DNA of 47,652 nucleotides from Anabaena sp. 4-3. Its GTDB lineage: Bacteria; Cyanobacteriota; Cyanobacteriia; Cyanobacteriales; Nostocaceae. The stretch spans positions 61,220 to 108,871 of the forward strand of contig NZ_LUHJ01000074.1 of the NCBI RefSeq assembly GCF_001597745.1, written 5' to 3'. Shown here one piece after another: positions 43,853 through 47,652 of this stretch; position 1 is the stretch's first letter; the number at the start of each line of letters is the position of its first letter. A program made the position numbers and the translations under genes. The notes below the pieces were generated by a model. The model did not search any database and was not told where the DNA came from. It saw only the letters and a program-made list of their open reading frames with translations.

Positions 43853-46779
43853 TGACTATGTCACAAGATAAAGAATTAGAAATCCAGATGCAATTTCTGG
43901 AAGAAGCGGCGGATTATATTAATACCTTAGAGGGGGTATTATTAGCGGTTGACACCAGTCACCATATTGATTTAGATAAAATTAATGGTGCTTTGCGGGC
44001 TGCTCACTCTATTAAAGGTGGTGCAGCGATGATGGGTTTTCGGGTTTTAAGTGATTTGGCTCATCGTTTAGAAGATTGTTTTAAAGTTTTAAAAACCCGG
44101 AAAAATTCTTTAGAAATTGATACGCAATTACAAAGTTTATTGCTTTCTGGGGTTGATTGGTTGCGGCAAATTGTGGCGTTACTGGCTGAAGGCAATGCGA
44201 TAGAAGAAGACTGGTTAGTTAACTTTTGTTATCCGGTGTTTGAGCAATTGCGCGATCGCTTGGGTGAACCTACTCCAGAAGATGCAGCTACTCTGCTGTC
44301 TACAGATGAGGGACAAGATATTATTCCCTTGCTGTTTGAAACCGAGGTGGAGGGATGTTTGCAGCGTCTAGAGTCGGTGTTAGCTGATAGCCAACCGTCA
44401 GGCTTACAGGAAGAAGTGGCGATTATGGCGGCGGAATTAGGCGGTTTGGGGGAAATGTTACAGTTAACGGCTTTCACCGAACTGTGTGCATCTATCCAGC
44501 AACATATAGAAAATGCGCCAGGCGATCGCATCTTGGCAATTAGCCAATTAGCACTGCAAACATGGCGGCGATCGCAAGCGTTAATTTTAACGAATCAACG
44601 GGATAGATTACCCACAAAATTAGTGATTGAGCAATTAGCAACTCCAACTCAAACACAATTAAAACCAGCCGCCATCACTCCCGATAAAGATGTTGAGCCA
44701 GCTAGCACAACCAACGATCATATTAACCATGAACTAGCGACGGTTGATTTTATTGAAGCTTACCCCATATTGGCAAAAGAAAATCATCTCACAGATACTA
44801 AAGTTAGCGAAGCCAAAACCGAACAGATTACAGTCGCCAAAGACAGGGAAAGTCAACAGGATAATACAGTCCGAGTACCTAGCAAACAACTAGAGCAAAT
44901 TAATGATTTATTTGGGGAGGTAATTGTTCAACGCAATGGCATGAATTCCCAACTAGAGAAACTGCGAAAACTGGTGAGGAATTTAACCCAGCGCGTGCGA
45001 ATTTTAGAGCAAGAATATCAGGAACTCAGGACAAATTATCGTCAAGCCACCGCCAAAAATCTCATACCTGTAGGTGGAGAATCCTTAGCTGAGAGTGGCG
45101 AACATAGCCCAAACATAGATAATGACTTGGATACTTTAGAAATATTAGGACAGAACGCAATTAATTTGCGATCGCAAACAGTATCAGAAACTATTGTACA
45201 AGTCCAAGAAGTCGCCACAGATATTCAACTCAGCCTAGACGACACCGATCAAATCGCGCGCAAATTTAACAAAACATCAAAACAATTACAAACAAAACTC
45301 AACCAGATCCGTATGCGTCCCCTATCGGATTTAGTTGAGCGTTTTCCGAGAGCCATTCGGGATTTAAATGTCGAATATGGGAAAAACGTCCAGTTACGAG
45401 TTATCGGCGGCGACACTTTAATTGAACGTAGCATTTTAGAAGCATTAAATGACCCATTAATGCACCTGTTAAGAAACGCCTTTGATCATGGTATCGAAGA
45501 ACCCGCCACCCGTCGCGCCCTGAGTAAACCAGAACCAGCCTTAATTGAAATTACCGCCACACACCGAAGTAATCGCACAATCATTACCATGCGTGACGAT
45601 GGGCGGGGTATTTCTCTAGAGAAAATTCGCAACCGTGCTTTAGCAATGGGAATAGATGCCACCCTACTAGCTAACGCCACTGATGAAGAACTGTTGTCAC
45701 TGATATTTGAACCCGGATTTAGCACCTCAGAACGAGTCACCGCATTATCAGGGCGCGGTGTGGGGATGGATGTAGTTCGTAACAACCTGAAACTGGTGCG
45801 CGGTGATATCACAGTCGATACACAAGCAGGAGTAGGAACAACTTTCACCTTATCAGTACCGTTTACCCTGTCTATGGCAAGAGTGCTATTAGTAGAAAGC
45901 AATAAAATGCTGTTAGCATTCCCCACCGATACAGTCGCGGAACTCTTCTTATTCCAAGCCGAGCAAGTATCATCAATGGCAGGTAGCGAAGTCATCAACT
46001 GGCAAGGAAATACGCTACCATTCATCCGCCTAGGTAATTATTTAGAATTTAACTGTCCCCGCTACGATAACCCAGAATTAGAAACAAGTCCAGCCATTAA
46101 TACCGCCAGTGTGTTAATCGTCAAAAGTAATCAACCAGTGGCGATACAAATAGATCGATGCTGGGGTGAGCAAGAAGTGGCTATCCGCCAAGTGGAGGGC
46201 AATATCCCCCTACCCACAGGCTTTAGTAATTGTACCATTTTGGGAGATGGGCGAGTAGTATCCTTAGTCAACACCAACGAATTGCTCTATTGGATTGCGT
46301 CTCATCAGCGTACCCCGAAAAACAATCAACTACCATCAGCTACATTAAAAACGCCCTTCCTGTTTTTCAACAGTGGTAAAGTACCTGCACCCGCTACTCA
46401 GCACAAAGGCACAATTTTAATTGTGGATGACTCAATTAATGTGCGTCGCTTTTTAGCACTGACTTTAGAGAAAGGTGGGTATCAAGTAGAACAAGCTAAA
46501 GATGGTCAAGATGCCTGGGAAAAATTAGAAAATGGTTTGCAAGTCCAAGCTGTGATTTGCGATATTGAAATGCCGCACCTTGACGGCTACGGCTTCTTAG
46601 AGAAAGTCAACTCTAGCATTGGCACGAATAATTTACCAGTGATTATGCTGACTTCTCGGAGTGGCAATAGACACCGACAACTAGCGATGCAATTAGGGGC
46701 GCAAGCTTATTTTTCTAAACCGTATAATGAGCAAGAATTACTCCGCACGCTAGAAGAAATTATCAGTAATTTCGGATAA
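43852..46779 (+). CDS. CheA-type histidine kinase with C-terminal receiver (PilL/HmpE type)
   Basis: A 975-residue kinase. The N-terminal Hpt domain has LRAAHSIKGGAAMMGF with phospho-acceptor His52; a second helical segment and variable linker follow. From about residue 340 come a dimerisation coiled coil, the ATPase domain (LMHLLRNAFDHGIEEP, MRDDGRGISL, GRGVGMDVVRNNL), a CheW-like domain, and a receiver with TILIVDDSINVRR and Asp904 in ICDIEMPHLDG. It should phosphorylate the CheY and perhaps the PATAN-REC of the same operon; its own receiver may act as a phosphate sink. Two in-frame ATGs (43852 and 43858) sit at the end of a repeat array, and I cannot tell which is used. Confidence 0.93.
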   Translation: MTMSQDKELEIQMQFLEEAADYINTLEGVLLAVDTSHHIDLDKINGALRAAHSIKGGAAMMGFRVLSDLAHRLEDCFKVLKTRKNSLEIDTQLQSLLLSGVDWLRQIVALLAEGNAIEEDWLVNFCYPVFEQLRDRLGEPTPEDAATLLSTDEGQDIIPLLFETEVEGCLQRLESVLADSQPSGLQEEVAIMAAELGGLGEMLQLTAFTELCASIQQHIENAPGDRILAISQLALQTWRRSQALILTNQRDRLPTKLVIEQLATPTQTQLKPAAITPDKDVEPASTTNDHINHELATVDFIEAYPILAKENHLTDTKVSEAKTEQITVAKDRESQQDNTVRVPSKQLEQINDLFGEVIVQRNGMNSQLEKLRKLVRNLTQRVRILEQEYQELRTNYRQATAKNLIPVGGESLAESGEHSPNIDNDLDTLEILGQNAINLRSQTVSETIVQVQEVATDIQLSLDDTDQIARKFNKTSKQLQTKLNQIRMRPLSDLVERFPRAIRDLNVEYGKNVQLRVIGGDTLIERSILEALNDPLMHLLRNAFDHGIEEPATRRALSKPEPALIEITATHRSNRTIITMRDDGRGISLEKIRNRALAMGIDATLLANATDEELLSLIFEPGFSTSERVTALSGRGVGMDVVRNNLKLVRGDITVDTQAGVGTTFTLSVPFTLSMARVLLVESNKMLLAFPTDTVAELFLFQAEQVSSMAGSEVINWQGNTLPFIRLGNYLEFNCPRYDNPELETSPAINTASVLIVKSNQPVAIQIDRCWGEQEVAIRQVEGNIPLPTGFSNCTILGDGRVVSLVNTNELLYWIASHQRTPKNNQLPSATLKTPFLFFNSGKVPAPATQHKGTILIVDDSINVRRFLALTLEKGGYQVEQAKDGQDAWEKLENGLQVQAVICDIEMPHLDGYGFLEKVNSSIGTNNLPVIMLTSRSGNRHRQLAMQLGAQAYFSKPYNEQELLRTLEEIISNFG

Positions 46780-46960
46780 AAATAAAGTTTGTAATTGAAA
46801 CTAGGGATGTTTTTCCGAAAAATGTCACTAAAAATACATATTTTTGTCGTCAGCTTGGTATAGAGTGGGAGCCAACCTAGTTGGTAATCCCCTGAGTCTG
46901 GCTTGAAACTAATCTAAAGCCTGTACTACTATACCTCCGCTTAATTGTCATTAACACAAC

Positions 46961-46992
46961 TTGCAGATGGATGAAACATAATCCATCTGCAA
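46961..46992 (+). terminator. 12-bp hairpin just upstream of the small gene: terminator or attenuator
   Basis: TTGCAGATGGAT and ATCCATCTGCAA pair perfectly over 12 bp with an 8-nt loop, followed by ATTCTTTT. It lies 182 bp after the CheA stop but only 31 bp before the next ATG. It could end the CheA operon or act in the leader of the small gene. Confidence 0.65.
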
Positions 46993-47023
46993 ATTCTTTT
47001 AAAGTCAACAAGTGTAAGTAGCA

Positions 47024-47293
47024 ATGTCAGAACAATCAGATTTTCTTTCTCACCTCTCTGACTTTCTCTATCCGCGTAGTTGTTATTATGGTCAATTTAA
47101 GCCAGAGTATTTAGTCTTCAATGCCAATTTACAAGAGTTTGCCCAACGGGTGAACTATATCACTAACCTGCAAACTAACGGGAAGCTGTCTCCCCAAGAA
47201 GCATACCAGGAAATCAAAAGCCTGTGGAAACAGTTAAAAGCCGCTAAGAAGCAACTGGGAGTTAATTCAATGGATGATATTTCTAGTTCTTGA
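47024..47293 (+). CDS. Small conserved cyanobacterial protein, possibly DUF7219 family
   Basis: An 89-residue soluble protein, mostly helical, with FLYPRSCYYGQFKPEYLVFNANLQEFAQRVNYI and a Lys-rich helix (LWKQLKAAKKQLGV). The FLYPRSxYxGQFxPExLVFNANLQEFAQ stretch is, from memory, a conserved cyanobacterial family named DUF7219; function unknown. ATG start. No Shine-Dalgarno sequence. It is followed 5 bp after the stop by the 26-bp palindrome. Confidence 0.75.
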   Translation: MSEQSDFLSHLSDFLYPRSCYYGQFKPEYLVFNANLQEFAQRVNYITNLQTNGKLSPQEAYQEIKSLWKQLKAAKKQLGVNSMDDISSS

Positions 47294-47298
47294 GCTTG

Positions 47299-47324
47299 TA
47301 GAGACGTTGCATGCAACGTCTCTA
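47299..47324. repeat. Perfect 26-bp palindrome, copy 2
   Basis: Identical to 15753-15778. It starts 6 bp after the stop codon of the small gene. As RNA it would be a strong hairpin, but no T-run follows directly. Confidence 0.85.
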
Positions 47325-47344
47325 CACTGTAGTAAGGAATTTAG

Positions 47345-47380
47345 TCCTTAGTTAACAAGATACTTAGTTAACAAGATACT
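47345..47380 (+). repeat. Direct repeat CTTAGTTAACAAGATA, two copies
   Basis: Two adjacent perfect copies of the 16-bp unit lie just after a TAAGGA/TCCTTA small hairpin. Part of the gene-free end region. Confidence 0.65.
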
Positions 47381-47433
47381 ACTTGCAAAAGCCTTAACCT
47401 TTGTGTCTTTGCACGCCAGTTGCTACAAGTCTG

Positions 47434-47652
47434 GCAACCCAACGCACTGGCTCGCCTTTGCGCGAACCTAATTTATATTACCGACTAAGATACAAAGACT
47501 CAAAGGACTGAAGTCCTTACTACAAACATTAATTGCAACCCAACGCACTGGCTCGCCTTTGCGCGAACCTAATTCATATTACCCACTAAGACACAAAGAC
47601 TCAAAGGACTGAAGTCCTTACTACAAACATTAATTGCAACCGAACGCACTGG
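47434..47652. repeat. 101-bp tandem repeat, two copies plus start of a third at window edge
   Basis: Units begin with GCAACCCAACGCACTGG at 47434, 47535 and 47636, with only a few base changes between copies (for example CAACC/CAACCG). Each unit contains AAGGAC-TGAA-GTCCTT, a short hairpin. The array continues beyond the window. With the palindrome and direct repeat it makes up the gene-free 359 bp after 47293. Confidence 0.9.

Noticed and set aside
47434-47652. CRISPR array
   Set aside because: The 101-bp unit repeats as a whole with no variable spacers between conserved short repeats.

Overview
The window looks like chromosome of a filamentous, heterocyst-type cyanobacterium (Nostoc/Anabaena group). 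The evidence is many HIP1 octamers (GCGATCGC) in genes, a psb27 photosystem II gene, cofH for the deazaflavin photolyase cofactor, a cyanobacterial GlgA, a PatA-like (PATAN) regulator, a PEP-CTERM protein, and gene gaps filled with the short tandem repeats and dispersed palindromes usual in this group. No rRNA, complete tRNA, CRISPR array or prophage was seen.

Layout. 1-9099 is the 3' part of a giant secreted beta-repeat protein, open at the left edge. Convergent to it are a GT39-like membrane glycosyltransferase and a polyprenyl-phosphate glycosyltransferase fused to a GtrA domain (minus strand, 9244-12332). A second GT39-like protein follows on the plus strand (12662-14293). Together these could form a lipid-linked-sugar glycosylation module beside a giant surface protein. 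Next come cofH, psb27 and an exported GHL10-type glycoside hydrolase-like protein (14574-18068). A minus-strand block holds a CheB-CheR-PAS-histidine kinase-receiver fusion, a PQQ-type sugar dehydrogenase lipoprotein, a restriction-modification pair and polA (18115-29151).

The restriction-modification pair is broken: the methyltransferase is intact, but the endonuclease gene is split by about 346 bp that looks like an internally deleted IS200/IS605 (TnpB) element. DNA polymerase I keeps its polymerase and 5'-nuclease motifs, but the motif III Asp of the proofreading exonuclease reads as Gln.

The right half holds a PEP-CTERM protein, a beta-propeller/transglutaminase protein (minus), a PacL-like Ca2+ P-type ATPase, recF and glgA (29675-38557). 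After an 814-bp repeat-bearing gap comes a five-gene chemotaxis-like operon: PATAN-REC, CheY, CheW, MCP and CheA-REC (39372-46779). Its order and its non-phytochrome receptor resemble the hmp/pil-type clusters that control hormogonium motility and polysaccharide export in Nostoc. A small conserved protein and a 101-bp tandem repeat running off the right edge close the window.

Several genes have ends shaped by repeats. One GT39 C-terminus is repeat-encoded, recF and cheA start directly at repeat arrays, and two 3' flanks share a perfect 26-bp palindrome. The most testable points are the inactivated restriction enzyme with its TnpB remnant, the PolA motif III substitution, the nested repeat in the giant protein, and the glycosyltransferase/giant protein neighbourhood.
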